Shown: piece after piece, positions 35,320 through 44,543 of the stretch
Layout: the number at the start of each line of letters is the position of its first letter
Numbering within the stretch: the first letter of the stretch is position 1
Assembly: GCF_020510445.1 (NCBI RefSeq)
Contig: NZ_JAHBAG010000001.1
Span: forward strand, 1,278,501-1,342,500
Direction of reading: 5' to 3'
DNA: 64,000 bases
Source of the DNA: Hydrogenophaga taeniospiralis
Lineage (GTDB): Bacteria; Pseudomonadota; Gammaproteobacteria; Burkholderiales; Burkholderiaceae_C
Notes under the pieces: generated by a model
What the model was told of the DNA's origin: nothing
The model's input: only the letters and a program-made list of their open reading frames with translations
The model's database searches: none
Made by a program: the position numbers and the translations under genes

Positions 35320-35649
35320 ATGCAACGAATGGGCTGGGTTATCGGCATTGACCCCCAACACATCGCCGAATACAAGCGCCTGCACGCGGCCGTCTGGCCC
35401 GCTGTGCTGCAGCGTATTCACCAATCGAACGTGCGCAACTACAGCATCTTCCTGCGCGAACCCGAAAACCTGCTGTTCGGCTATTGGGAATACCACGGCG
35501 AAGACTTTGACGCGGACATGGCCGCCATTGCTGCCGACGCCGAGACACAACGTTGGTGGACCTTGTGTGGTCCCTGTCAGCGCCCGCTGGAATCCCGCGG
35601 CCCGGACGAGCACTGGGCTGCCATGGAATCCGTGTTTCACACCGACTAA
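35320..35649 (+). CDS. RhaM/FucU-like sugar mutarotase
   Basis: 109 aa. L-rhamnose mutarotase family (DUF718): IAEYKRLHAAVWPAVLQRIH with the catalytic His, NYSIFLREPENLLFGYWEYHG and WWTLCGPCQRPLE near the C-terminus. It interconverts the alpha and beta anomers so that the dehydrogenase can use both. Start 35320 has a GGAG ribosome site. The family also includes members near fucose genes, so the sugar is not fixed by homology. Confidence 0.9.
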   Translation: MQRMGWVIGIDPQHIAEYKRLHAAVWPAVLQRIHQSNVRNYSIFLREPENLLFGYWEYHGEDFDADMAAIAADAETQRWWTLCGPCQRPLESRGPDEHWAAMESVFHTD

Positions 35650-35672
35650 CCCCGCACTATCCAAGGATTTTT

Positions 35673-36683
35673 ATGTTGACCGTCATTTGTGAAACTCCCG
35701 GCGTGCTGCGCGCCATTGAAGGAGCCGCACCCACCCGCAACGAAGGGGATGTGCTGCTGCGCATTCGCCGTGTGGGCGTGTGTGGCACCGACTTGCACAT
35801 CTTCACCGGCAACCAGCCGTATCTGGCCTATCCGCGTGTCATGGGCCACGAAATTGCGGGCACCGTGGAGGAGGCCCCCGCGGGTAGCATGCTGCAACAC
35901 GGCGACACCGTCTTCGTCATGCCCTATCTGTCGTGCGGGCAATGCGTCGCCTGCCGCCAGGGCAAGACCAATTGTTGCGTCAACATCCAGGTACTGGGTG
36001 TCCACCGTGACGGCGCATTCACAGAGTACCTCAGCGTGCCCGCACAGTTTGTGCGCAAGGCCGAAGGCGTGTCGCTGGACCAGGCGGCCATGGTGGAGTT
36101 TCTGGCCATAGGCGCCCACGCCGTGCGCCGCGCTGACGTGCAGCCCGGCCAGCGTGTGCTGGTGGTGGGCACCGGCCCCATTGGCATGGCCGCTCTGCTG
36201 TTTGCCGGCCTGCGCGGTGGCCAGGTCACGGCGCTGGACACACGGACCGAGCGGGTGGAGTTCTGCAAGCAACACCTGGGCGCGCATGCGGGTGTGCTGA
36301 TTGGTGACAACGACCTGGAGGAGCTGCGGGCATTGACCGAAGGGGACTTCTACGATGTCGTTTTTGACGCCACCGGCAACGCCAAGGCCATGGAGCGGGG
36401 CTTCCAGTTCATTGCCCATGGCGGCAAGTATGTGATGGTGTCAGTGGTGCGTGACAGCATCACATTTTCCGACCCCGAGTTCCACAAGCGCGAGGCCACG
36501 CTGCTGGGCAGCCGCAACGCCACCATGGAGGATTTTGAGACCGTGCTGGAGGCCATGCGGGGCGGACGGATTCCCACCGCGGCGCTCAATACCCATCGCC
36601 TGTCGCTGGCCGACGTACCCGCCAAGTTCGCCACACTGCTGGACCCTGCACAAGGCGTGGTCAAGGCCCTGGTCGAATGTTGA
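35673..36683 (+). CDS. Zinc alcohol dehydrogenase, L-galactonate 5-dehydrogenase-like
   Basis: 336 aa medium-chain dehydrogenase. Catalytic zinc ligands lie in VGVCGTDLHIFTG and VMGHEIAGTVEE; four cysteines of the structural zinc site are in SCGQCVACRQGKTNCC; the NAD loop is VLVVGTGPIGMAALLFAG. The layout and length match the YjjN/LgoD and RspB group of sugar-acid dehydrogenases. With a tagaturonate-reductase-like gene overlapping its stop, oxidation of L-galactonate to D-tagaturonate is the most economical role. Direct evidence for the substrate is absent. Confidence 0.8.
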   Translation: MLTVICETPGVLRAIEGAAPTRNEGDVLLRIRRVGVCGTDLHIFTGNQPYLAYPRVMGHEIAGTVEEAPAGSMLQHGDTVFVMPYLSCGQCVACRQGKTNCCVNIQVLGVHRDGAFTEYLSVPAQFVRKAEGVSLDQAAMVEFLAIGAHAVRRADVQPGQRVLVVGTGPIGMAALLFAGLRGGQVTALDTRTERVEFCKQHLGAHAGVLIGDNDLEELRALTEGDFYDVVFDATGNAKAMERGFQFIAHGGKYVMVSVVRDSITFSDPEFHKREATLLGSRNATMEDFETVLEAMRGGRIPTAALNTHRLSLADVPAKFATLLDPAQGVVKALVEC

Positions 36684-37816
36684 GAGGGCCAGGGCCGGTG
36701 AACTACCCCATTCTCCAGTTCGGCACTGGCCGCTTCCTGCAGGCGCACGCAGACCTGTTCATCTCGCAGGCCCTGGCCCAGGGCCAAGCGCTGGGTGGCA
36801 TTGCTGTCGTCCAGAGCACCGACAGCCCGCAGAGCAGCGCACGCGCTGCCGCACTGGCACACGGCTACCGCGTGGAGCTGCGTGGCATGCAACAGGGCCA
36901 GCGTATCGAAGAGACCGTGCAAGTGAACGCAGTGCAGGCTGTGTGGCATGCCCGCCATGGCTGGGCGCGGCTGCGCGAGGCCATGGCCGGCTCAGTACAA
37001 GTCATCATTTCCAACACCGCAGACACCGGTTTTTTGCTGGACGCCCGGGATACAGCCGCTCTGCTGCAAACGCCAGACGCTACACCATTTGCGTACCCCG
37101 CCAAACTGGTGGTCTTGCTCTACCAGCGCTGGCAACAGCAGCCCGAAGCGCCGTTGACCATCTATCCCTGCGAACTGGTCAGCCGCAACGGGGACGTGCT
37201 GCGCACGCTGGTCTGCACCCTGGCCACGGAGTGGAACGCGCCACCCCTGTTTGTGCACTACCTTCGTGAACACTGCGTGTGGGTGAATTCATTGGTGGAC
37301 CGCATTGTGTCGTCCCCACTCGAGCCCGCCGGTGCGGTGGCGGAACCCTATGCGCTATGGGCCGTGGAGCGCCAGCCGCGCATGGTGCTGCCGTGCACCC
37401 ATCCGGCCCTCATCGTGACCGACCAACTGGCGGCCTATGAGCAGCGCAAGCTCTGGCTGCTGAACCTGGGTCATACCTTTTTGGCGGAGTGCTGGCAGCA
37501 GCTGGGCAGCCTGGCCGACATGACCGTGGTGCAGGCCATGCACACGCCGACGCTGCGCACGCCGCTGGAAGCCGTGTGGGCCGATGAAGTGCTGCCGGTG
37601 TTTGACGCGGAGGGCACAGGCGCCGAAGCCCGCAGCTACCTGGAGGAATTGCGCGATCGGCTGCTCAATCCGTTTCTGGAACACCGCCTGGCCGACATTG
37701 CGAAAAATCACGGTGAAAAGAAGCAGCGGCGCATAGCACCCGTGGTGCAACGGGCAGCGGAACTGCAACTGCCCCTTGCACAAACCCAGCTGCGCAATGC
37801 GCTGGCTGTAGTCTGA
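36677..37816 (+). CDS. Tagaturonate reductase-like (mannitol dehydrogenase family) protein
   Basis: 379 aa long-chain polyol dehydrogenase. NAD site [17 protein letters not shown] at the start; the catalytic Lys-x4-Asn-x2-His motif in [14 protein letters not shown]-terminal [19 protein letters not shown]. This arrangement is closest to UxaB, which reduces D-tagaturonate to D-altronate, the substrate of UxaA encoded in the same island. The protein is shorter than E. coli UxaB and lacks part of the N-terminus of that enzyme. Other family members act on fructuronate or mannitol, so the substrate rests on context. Its start overlaps the zinc dehydrogenase stop by 7 bp. Confidence 0.8.
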   Translation: MLRGPGPVNYPILQFGTGRFLQAHADLFISQALAQGQALGGIAVVQSTDSPQSSARAAALAHGYRVELRGMQQGQRIEETVQVNAVQAVWHARHGWARLREAMAGSVQVIISNTADTGFLLDARDTAALLQTPDATPFAYPAKLVVLLYQRWQQQPEAPLTIYPCELVSRNGDVLRTLVCTLATEWNAPPLFVHYLREHCVWVNSLVDRIVSSPLEPAGAVAEPYALWAVERQPRMVLPCTHPALIVTDQLAAYEQRKLWLLNLGHTFLAECWQQLGSLADMTVVQAMHTPTLRTPLEAVWADEVLPVFDAEGTGAEARSYLEELRDRLLNPFLEHRLADIAKNHGEKKQRRIAPVVQRAAELQLPLAQTQLRNALAVV

Positions 37817-37824
37817 GGAAGACT

Positions 37825-39420
37825 ATGCACTGGTTTCTGAACCGTCGGCTGGTTACCAAACTGACCCTGGTGTTTTTGTTGTTGTTGGTGTGGATGGCGC
37901 TGGTGTGCCTCTCCGGCCTGTTCGCGCTGCGTACGGTCAACCAGGGGGTAACGGATTTGGGGGATCACCTGGTGCCTGCACTGCATGCGGTCTCGGAGAT
38001 GAATATCCGGGCTAGCGACTACCGTGGCGCAGAGCAGCAGCATGTACTTGCGGCTGGCCCCTCTGAGAAGAAGAAGGCCGACAAGGCCATGGTCGACGCG
38101 CTGGCAGCCTTCAACCAGGCACAGGCGCACTACGAAAGCCGCATGGTCAGCGCGGAAGAAGCCACGCCATGGCGTGACTTCCAAACGGGCTGGCAGGCCT
38201 ACCTGGCCGACAGCAAGAAGGTCGTGGAGCAGTCCAACAACGGCTTCACCGAGGCTGCAAAGGACTTGCTGGTGGACGGCTCCAAGGTCCATTTCGATGC
38301 AGCCCGAGGCGCGCTGCTCACCTTGTTCGACCTGAACACCCAACGCGTACATCAGGCGCGCCAAGCCGGCGAAACGGTGTACGAGCGCGCCGTGGGCACC
38401 ACGACAGCAGCACTGACGATCAGCTTTGCGCTGGGCATGGCGCTCGCGCTATGGCTGGCACGTACCATCTCCAGGCCACTGACCCGCGCCGTAACGATTG
38501 CGCAAAGCGTGGCAGCCGGGGACCTGCAACCCCTGTCCACGCAGCACGCGGCTCAGGCGGACGAAATTGGCCAGTTGCTCGCGGCACTGCTGGCGATGCA
38601 GACGCAGCTGGGTCAGGTGGTGGCCGAAGTCCGCGACGGTGCCGACCGCATGGCCCATGCCACCGCCGAAATCGCCCATGGCAACCACGACCTGTCCAGC
38701 CGCACCGAGCACCAGGCCAGCGCCCTGCAGGAGACAGTCTCCGCCATGGAGGCACTGGAAACCACCGTGCAGCAAAACGCCGATGCGGCCAAGCAAGCCA
38801 ATGTGCTGGCGCAAAAGGCCTCGGGCATGGCGGCGCTGGGTGGTGAGGTCGTCGGTCAGGTGGAGGACACCATGCGGGGCATCCACGACAGCTCGCGCAA
38901 GATTGCGGACATCATCAGCGTGATTGACGATATTGCCTCTCAAACCAACATCCTGGCGCTGAACGCGGCGGTTGAAGCGGCCCGCGCGGGCGAGGAGGGC
39001 CGTGGCTTTGCGGTGGTCGCCTCTGAGGTACGCAGCTTGGCTGGGCGCAGTGCCGAAGCGGCCAAGGAAATCAAGACACTGATCACCGACAGCGTGGAGC
39101 GGGTCAACACCGGCTCCGGTTTGGTTCACAAAGCCGGCACCACCATGGTCGAGGTGGTGGCCAGCATCCGGCAAGCCACCGACATCATGGGCGCCATCAG
39201 CCAGGCGAACGCAACGCAAAGTGCCCATACAGCGCAAATAGCTCGGGCGGTGGGGCAGATGGACCAGACCACCCAACAGAATGCAGCACTCGTCGAGCAA
39301 ATGGCTGCGGCGGCAGGCAGCCTGCAGCGTCTGGCCGAGGAGCTGGTGCAGGGCGTGGCGGTGTTCAAGCTGGGTACTGCCCCGGTGCAAGACGCCTCAC
39401 CACCGCCCCCATCTGTCTAA
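37825..39420 (+). CDS. Methyl-accepting chemotaxis protein
   Basis: 531 aa. TM1 at about 11-33, a four-helix-bundle periplasmic sensor to about 190, TM2 at about 192-212, a HAMP segment ([20 protein letters not shown]), then the signalling hairpin [20 protein letters not shown] with [20 protein letters not shown]. There is no CheR-docking pentapeptide; the tail is Pro-rich. Starting 9 bp after the last catabolic gene, it likely senses the island's sugar, perhaps through its binding protein. That link is inferred from position. Confidence 0.88.
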   Translation: MHWFLNRRLVTKLTLVFLLLLVWMALVCLSGLFALRTVNQGVTDLGDHLVPALHAVSEMNIRASDYRGAEQQHVLAAGPSEKKKADKAMVDALAAFNQAQAHYESRMVSAEEATPWRDFQTGWQAYLADSKKVVEQSNNGFTEAAKDLLVDGSKVHFDAARGALLTLFDLNTQRVHQARQAGETVYERAVGTTTAALTISFALGMALALWLARTISRPLTRAVTIAQSVAAGDLQPLSTQHAAQADEIGQLLAALLAMQTQLGQVVAEVRDGADRMAHATAEIAHGNHDLSSRTEHQASALQETVSAMEALETTVQQNADAAKQANVLAQKASGMAALGGEVVGQVEDTMRGIHDSSRKIADIISVIDDIASQTNILALNAAVEAARAGEEGRGFAVVASEVRSLAGRSAEAAKEIKTLITDSVERVNTGSGLVHKAGTTMVEVVASIRQATDIMGAISQANATQSAHTAQIARAVGQMDQTTQQNAALVEQMAAAAGSLQRLAEELVQGVAVFKLGTAPVQDASPPPPSV

Positions 39421-39475
39421 GGTACTGGCTCTGATCAGGCGACAAATATGGCAAAGCCACAGGTGATTCAATAAA

Positions 39476-39671
39476 TTGGACTTGCCAATTGACCAACCAG
39501 ATGCCTACATCTATGCCCATCGATCTGATTTTCATGTCGCCTCTGCCGTTGCTACAACTGAAGGGTTGTGGACTCAAATCCCAGGCGGAAGACTTGGTTC
39601 ACACCGTTAAGAGTTTTGAAGTTTCTGCTGACAGTTCGGCAGACGGGATGCTCCGCCTTCATATGGATTGA
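39476..39671 (+). pseudogene. Operator plus 5' fragment of a sugar ABC ATPase gene
   Basis: TTGGACTTGCCAA (39476-39488) is followed by a short frame from ATG 39513 reading MPIDLIFMSPLPLLQLKG and then unrelated sequence to a stop at 39671. The same layout occurs at 41838-41937 (TTGGACTTACCAA, then MPIDQVSMPPLPLLQLMG) in front of a broken RbsA-type gene. This is therefore a duplicated promoter and gene start cut off after about 18 codons. It may still drive the orphan binding-protein gene downstream. Confidence 0.65.
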
Positions 39672-39730
39672 CTTGTAGAGCCATTTAAAGTCAATCCCAT
39701 TCGACTCAATAAATAGCAGAGAGACAAACC

Positions 39731-41254
39731 ATGCAGACGGCAGCCACTCAAGAAAATTCGTTGGAAAATGTCGCTCGTGAAGTCTGGAGAGGAATCAAAA
39801 TTCTCTCTTCTGCATTTCTATTGACAATGACACTTGGATCTGCGGCACACGCCGAGCTGAAGCGATTTGACGGTACAAAAGTCAGGGTTCTGACTTTTGA
39901 TGGCCCTTCAATCTTGGAGCCACTGAAACGTCGTGCCAAGGAGTTCGAAAAACTCACCGGAGCTACGGTAGTTGTTAAGTCAGTTCCATACGCCGACCTA
40001 TATGGAAAAGTAAAAACGGATTGGCAACTGAATCAAGGCGAAATAGATGCCGCATTGATCATGCCCCAATGGATGCCTGATTTTGCGATTCCGGGCTACT
40101 TGGAAGAGCTGTCTGGTCGCATGTATCAGGACTCCGGTCTGAAATCAAACGACATTGCCCCGTTCTTCTCTGCCGTGTCGCAGAAGTACGGAAGTAAGAC
40201 CTATTTGATGGCGCTAGACGGGGACTTTCATCTCCTCTACTACCGATCTGATATTTTGCAGAAAATTGGAAAGCAGCCGCCTCAAACTTGGGATGAGTAT
40301 CTGGAGATAGCCCGCTTGACCCATAACCAGGACTATGGTGATGGAAAAATAAGTGGCTCATGCATCGCAAAGAGGAAGGGGGGGCAATCGTATTGGATTA
40401 TTACCACTATCGCTGCGAGTTATCTTCAATCAAAAGGGGCTCAGGAAGGGGTGTTCTTCAACCGCGGCGACATGTCGCCATTGGTAAACAATGAAGGGTT
40501 CACTCGAGCGCTGGAAATTTATAAGGAGTCTACAAACTATGGCCCGCCCAATGAGGTGCAGATGGACATTGGAGACACTAGAGCACTGTTCATAAAAGGC
40601 GGATGTGCTCTAACCGTAGATTGGGGTGATATCGGCCCACTCGCAGCGGATGCGAAGAAGTCCAAAGTAGTTGACAAGGTCGGTGTACAAATTCTTCCCG
40701 GGTCAAGGAAAATTGTGGATCGCTCAACGGGGAAACTTATTTCCTGCGAGCAAGACAAGTGCCCCTTCGCAAAGGACGGTGTAAACCATGCGCCTTTTGC
40801 TGCCGCAGGTGGCTGGTCCGCAGGTATTAGTTCCCATGCCGACAAAAACGTCAAAATCGCCGCCTACGCCCTCTTTTCCTATATGTCTCAGCCTGCACAA
40901 TCCAACGTGGATGTCACAAAAGGGGAGACCGGCTTCAATCCGTACAGATTCAGTCAATTCATGGATTTGGAACCATGGATAAAGTCAGGGATGTCCATGA
41001 AAGCCACGAAGGCATACTTGGGTGCAATTCAAGACTCGCTGTACTCGCAGAATATGGTTTTGGATTTGCGGATACCTTCTAATAATATTTACCAGCAGGT
41101 GGTCTTGGATGGGGCACTTGCAAAATATCTTGAAGGTAGTGCAGATGCGAAGTCGACAATTAAGAGCATTGAGGATGGTTGGAATCGTCTCACCGACGAA
41201 ATCGGTCGGGCATCGCAGTTGAAAGCGTATTTGAAGAGTATTGGCTCAAAGTAG
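39731..41254 (+). CDS. Orphan extracellular solute-binding protein (family 1)
   Basis: 507 aa. A 26-residue lead precedes a hydrophobic signal (ILSSAFLLTMTLGSAAHAEL). SBP_bac_1 fold: VRVLTFDGPSILEPLKRRAK, AKEFEKLTGATVVVKSVP and repeated aromatic residues in the cleft region. No permease or ATPase gene is adjacent, so it must use another transporter or work as a sensor partner. The gene is clearly richer in A and T than its neighbours and lies between a promoter scrap and an IS3 remnant, signs of transfer. It belongs to the oligosaccharide-binding group, unlike the RbsB protein of the island. Confidence 0.85.
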   Translation: MQTAATQENSLENVAREVWRGIKILSSAFLLTMTLGSAAHAELKRFDGTKVRVLTFDGPSILEPLKRRAKEFEKLTGATVVVKSVPYADLYGKVKTDWQLNQGEIDAALIMPQWMPDFAIPGYLEELSGRMYQDSGLKSNDIAPFFSAVSQKYGSKTYLMALDGDFHLLYYRSDILQKIGKQPPQTWDEYLEIARLTHNQDYGDGKISGSCIAKRKGGQSYWIITTIAASYLQSKGAQEGVFFNRGDMSPLVNNEGFTRALEIYKESTNYGPPNEVQMDIGDTRALFIKGGCALTVDWGDIGPLAADAKKSKVVDKVGVQILPGSRKIVDRSTGKLISCEQDKCPFAKDGVNHAPFAAAGGWSAGISSHADKNVKIAAYALFSYMSQPAQSNVDVTKGETGFNPYRFSQFMDLEPWIKSGMSMKATKAYLGAIQDSLYSQNMVLDLRIPSNNIYQQVVLDGALAKYLEGSADAKSTIKSIEDGWNRLTDEIGRASQLKAYLKSIGSK

Positions 41255-41348
41255 CTCAGTTCAGGCAAGCTACGATCGGTAGGCAGAGATGCTGGCTGTT
41301 GAATTGCGCTGAATGGCCTACTCCCGGTACGGTAAACAAATCCCAACC

Positions 41349-41560
41349 TCAAGCCGCAGCAATTTCAAACGCCTCGGGACTGATACCGCCCAGAAGACTG
41401 TTGCGGGGGGCGGTTGTAAAACACTTTGATTCAATCAAATACGTCGACCGGGCCAACTCCAGAATTTTATTGATTTGCTTGCGGATTCGTTATTTTTCAG
41501 ACCGATGAAGAATGATTGCGCAACTGCATTGCCTCGTACGTTGAATTCCATCGAAATCTG
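41349..41560 (-). mobile_element. IS3-family transposase remnant
   Basis: Minus-strand reading gives GNAVAQSFFIGLKNN, then in a shifted frame FYNRPP and then LLGGISPEAFE before a stop at 41349. This is the recognisable C-terminal part of an IS3-family OrfB integrase (canonical NAVAESFF...FYNRxRRHSxLGGxSPxxFE). At least one frameshift and an internal stop show it is inactive. No terminal repeats are evident. Confidence 0.7.
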
Positions 41561-41664
41561 ACTCACTGGGTTGTGGACGATAACTTGGACTACTTAGAGG
41601 TAGTTCATGTACTCATGTGAAGACACAGGTTCGTCTTCCGGACCAGGAACAGTCCATTTTCCAA

Positions 41665-41850
41665 TTGGTAAGGCCAATTATTTTGGTAAGGCCAAACCTG
41701 GCTGGCAGCTGTACCTCATGTTCCATCATATTCCTCTTTAGATATACCAAGATACATAGGGTTTTTACCAATAAATACGCTCAAAAAATATGCCATAGTG
41801 GCCTTACCAATTTGAAAAAACTACCAAATTCGGTAAATTGGACTTACCAA
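41665..41850. promoter_or_regulatory. Cluster of four GntR-type operator copies
   Basis: Two perfect TTGGTAAGGCCAA copies lie at 41665-41677 and 41683-41695; an inverted copy GTGGCCTTACCAA at 41798-41810 and a diverged TTGGACTTACCAA at 41838-41850 follow. They match the sites at 28.76 and 29.7 kb and precede the broken ABC ATPase gene at 41.9 kb, so they are the control region of a lost transporter operon of the same regulon. Confidence 0.7.
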
Positions 41851-41881
41851 ACGGCCTGCCATATACCTACATCCATGCTCC

Positions 41882-42376
41882 ATGCCCATCGACCAGGTCT
41901 CCATGCCGCCTCTGCCCTTGCTGCAACTGATGGGTATGCGCAAAGCGTCTACAGACGTAAGGGCGAGATGCGTGCAATGTATGGCGAGAATGGCGCCGAC
42001 AAGTCGCCACGGATGACGATCACGAGCGGCGTCTACCAGACCGAAACCAACACCACGCGCGGCGGCCTCGACGCATGCGGCCGAGGTGCACGGCATGGCA
42101 ATGATTCACCAGAAATTGAACCTGATCCCCCATCTGCCGGTGGACGCCCGCCTACTGACCATAAACGAGCCGACTTCATCGCTCACCGAATCGAAAACCC
42201 CGTAGCTATCCAAGGGGGGGCGCAAACTCCAGCGCATTTGGGTGGGCATCGCCCACAGGCAGTACCGGTTCGACGAGATGACACAGATCGTCGACCGGCA
42301 GCGGGAGAGCAAGTTTCCACCGCCTCGCGGCGTACCAACCCGACACACGGTGCTCGAGGTCCACCGCCCGCAATGA
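41882..42376 (+). pseudogene. Broken sugar ABC transporter ATPase (RbsA/MglA type)
   Basis: Fragments in three frames match the first half of the ATPase at 29.8 kb in order: PLPLLQLMGMRKA, then RAMYGENGADKSPRMTITSG (Walker A with Gly to Asp and Thr to Pro changes), AMIHQKLNLIPHLPV, TINEPTSSLTES (Walker B) and finally RESKFPPP before a stop. Several deletions and frameshifts have removed the rest, including the second ATPase half. It is a decayed paralogue of the island's transporter gene, kept next to intact-looking operator sites. Confidence 0.75.
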
Positions 42377-42573
42377 AATGACATTTACAGGTCGTCATGC
42401 GTCATTTATACCGAATGGATATCTCATGCTCTGCGCTTCGCGTTTTGCATAAAGCTAAAAGAACCGCGGCTGGACCATTTTACTGAGCACGGTCGCCCCA
42501 ATAGCCTCCTTTCGCTTACCCCAATCACCGTGCTGCACTACAAGTACGGAAACATTATCTTGGAGACAACCAC

Positions 42574-44493
42574 ATGAACTCTCACCAACTGTCACGACGC
42601 GGTTTCCTTGGCGCATTGGGCGCTGTGCCACTGCTTGGTTCAATCTCAACCGAAGTCTTTGCCCAATCGCAGACGAATCTGCAGGACTTCGTGAATCTTC
42701 GATTTGGCATGTTTAACCACTTCAACATGGGAACGTTTACCAATGAGGAATGGGCAGCGCCGAATCAGAATCCGTCACTATTCGCACCAAGCTCCGTGAA
42801 TTGCGCGCAGTGGGCCGATACCGCGGTGCGGGCGAAGATGCAGTACGGCGTCTTGACGACCAAGCACCACGACGGGTTCGCTCTGTGGCCGACCGCGCAC
42901 AGTTCGTACAACGTGATGAACTCGCCGTACCGGCAAGACATCGTGGCGCAGTACGTGGAAGCGTTCCGCTCGCGCGGTTTGAAGGTCGGCCTCTACTTCT
43001 CTGTCTGGGATCGGACGAAGGGTGTGCAGAGCCTTGGAGGGTTCGTCAATGACGGGAATCAGACGATTTCCCCTGTGGACATCAATTTGGTACTGAACCA
43101 GATTCGCGAGTTGCTGACGAACTACGGAACGATCGACATCCTCATCACGGACGGGTACGCATGGCAGATGGGCCAACAGCAGGTTCCGTACCAGCAAATT
43201 CGCAATCTCGTTCGCTCGCTGCAACCCAACTGCGTGATGATCGACCACGGCGCGCTGTCGGTGCCATGGCTAGGCGATGCTATCTACTTTGAAGAGCCGC
43301 TCGGGGTCACCGCCCCCAGCAACAATACCTATCCCGCCATGCAAGGGCAGACCGTCAGCGACGGATGGTTTTGGCACCCATCGACGCCAAGCGAAAGTCT
43401 GATGAGCCGAGATGCCATCTTGCAGCACCTGCAGACGTTGGAGCCAACGTGGGTGTCGTTCATCCTCAACTGCCCCCCCAATCGCAACGGTCTCTTGGAC
43501 ACGAACATCGTGAACCGACTGACAGAGGTCGGGGCGGCTTGGGCTGGCCCGAACAACGCGCGCCCGCAGTTACCCACCCAACAAGTCCGCGCGGAATGGC
43601 CAATCACACCCGTTGCTGCACATGCGACTGGGTACCACCCAGGCGAACCGGCGATGCATGCGATCGACGGTCGCAGCAACAACGGAGAGGAGACATGTTG
43701 GTCTACGTGGGCGGTCACACCGTCATTGCCGCACGCCATCACCGTCGATCTGGGCGGTGTGTGGTCGAACGTATCGACCTTGGAATACCTGCCCAAGCAA
43801 TGGCGCCGCAACAACTCCGCCGATGGTGATATCACGAGCTACACCGTCTACACGAGCATCGACGGGGTCAACTGGACCCAGGTCGCTTCGGGCAATTGGG
43901 CGGCGAACCGGAACGTCAAGGTCGTCGAATGGTCGAATCGCAGTGTTGGCTATGTCCGCCTGCAGATCAACGCCGCGGCGGGCGGCTACTCGAACGTCAG
44001 CGGTCTGATCATCGGCGGCCGCACTGTGAAACCGGAGCTTCTCTCACGGCCTTTCCCCGTCCTTGGAACCATCTACCGCATCCAGGCCCGACACAGTGGT
44101 CAGGTAGTCGATGTCGTGGGCTGCGGTGTGGCCAACGGCACGAATGTCCAGCAGTGGCCATGGCTTAACAACAACTGCCAAAAGTTCACTTTCGAGCTGG
44201 TCGACGACGACACTGGCTACTACAAGATCCGCAATGTAGGGACGGGCAAGTTGGTTGAGGTTGGGGGACTGTCACGAGCCGATGCCGGAAATGTTCAGAT
44301 TTGGGCGGATGACAACGTACCCCAACAACATTGGGCGATCACGCCGATCGGCGACGGGACCTATGTCATAAGGAACCGCCTCAGTGGCAAAGCAATGAAC
44401 GTAACTGGTGCAAGCACAGCGAACGGTGCCAACATCGATCAGTGGGAATACAACGCAGTGGTGCAAGAGCAGTTTTATATTATTCCTTCGTAA
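42574..44493 (+). CDS. Exported GH29-like glycosidase with discoidin and ricin-type domains
   Basis: 639 aa. The N-terminus NSHQLSRRGFLGALGAVPLL is a Tat signal. Residues about 35-320 form a GH29 alpha-L-fucosidase barrel: TTKHHDGFALWPTAHSSYNV near residue 95 is the substrate His pair, and IDILITDGYAW holds the likely nucleophile Asp193. Residues about 340-485 look like an F5/8 C (CBM32-like) domain, and about 498-639 a ricin-type lectin (CBM13) with QxW repeats. It would release L-fucose, or L-galactose from alpha-linked glycans, for the island's importer. GH29 enzymes can accept the L-galacto configuration, but specificity is not visible. Confidence 0.86.
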   Translation: MNSHQLSRRGFLGALGAVPLLGSISTEVFAQSQTNLQDFVNLRFGMFNHFNMGTFTNEEWAAPNQNPSLFAPSSVNCAQWADTAVRAKMQYGVLTTKHHDGFALWPTAHSSYNVMNSPYRQDIVAQYVEAFRSRGLKVGLYFSVWDRTKGVQSLGGFVNDGNQTISPVDINLVLNQIRELLTNYGTIDILITDGYAWQMGQQQVPYQQIRNLVRSLQPNCVMIDHGALSVPWLGDAIYFEEPLGVTAPSNNTYPAMQGQTVSDGWFWHPSTPSESLMSRDAILQHLQTLEPTWVSFILNCPPNRNGLLDTNIVNRLTEVGAAWAGPNNARPQLPTQQVRAEWPITPVAAHATGYHPGEPAMHAIDGRSNNGEETCWSTWAVTPSLPHAITVDLGGVWSNVSTLEYLPKQWRRNNSADGDITSYTVYTSIDGVNWTQVASGNWAANRNVKVVEWSNRSVGYVRLQINAAAGGYSNVSGLIIGGRTVKPELLSRPFPVLGTIYRIQARHSGQVVDVVGCGVANGTNVQQWPWLNNNCQKFTFELVDDDTGYYKIRNVGTGKLVEVGGLSRADAGNVQIWADDNVPQQHWAITPIGDGTYVIRNRLSGKAMNVTGASTANGANIDQWEYNAVVQEQFYIIPS

Positions 44494-44498
44494 CACGG

Positions 44499-44535
44499 CC
44501 TACTTCGGGGGCTATTGTTTAGCCTCCGAAGTAGG
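44499..44535 (+). terminator. Hairpin after the GH29 gene
   Basis: CCTACTTCGG (44499-44508) pairs with CCGAAGTAGG (44526-44535), and inner GGCT/AGCC bases extend the stem. It lies 6 bp past the glycosidase stop. No T run follows the stem, so it is a weaker intrinsic terminator than that at 29.6 kb. Confidence 0.65.
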
Positions 44536-44543
44536 TTCAACTT

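Noticed and set aside
33446..35649. An L-fucose pathway via fuconate dehydratase and ketodeoxyfuconate cleavage
   Set aside because: The dehydrogenase, lactonase and mutarotase would fit, and some UxaA proteins use fuconate. However no cleavage enzyme is linked, and the kinase plus UxaB-like and LgoD-like genes make no sense for a 6-deoxy sugar. Kept as the main alternative.
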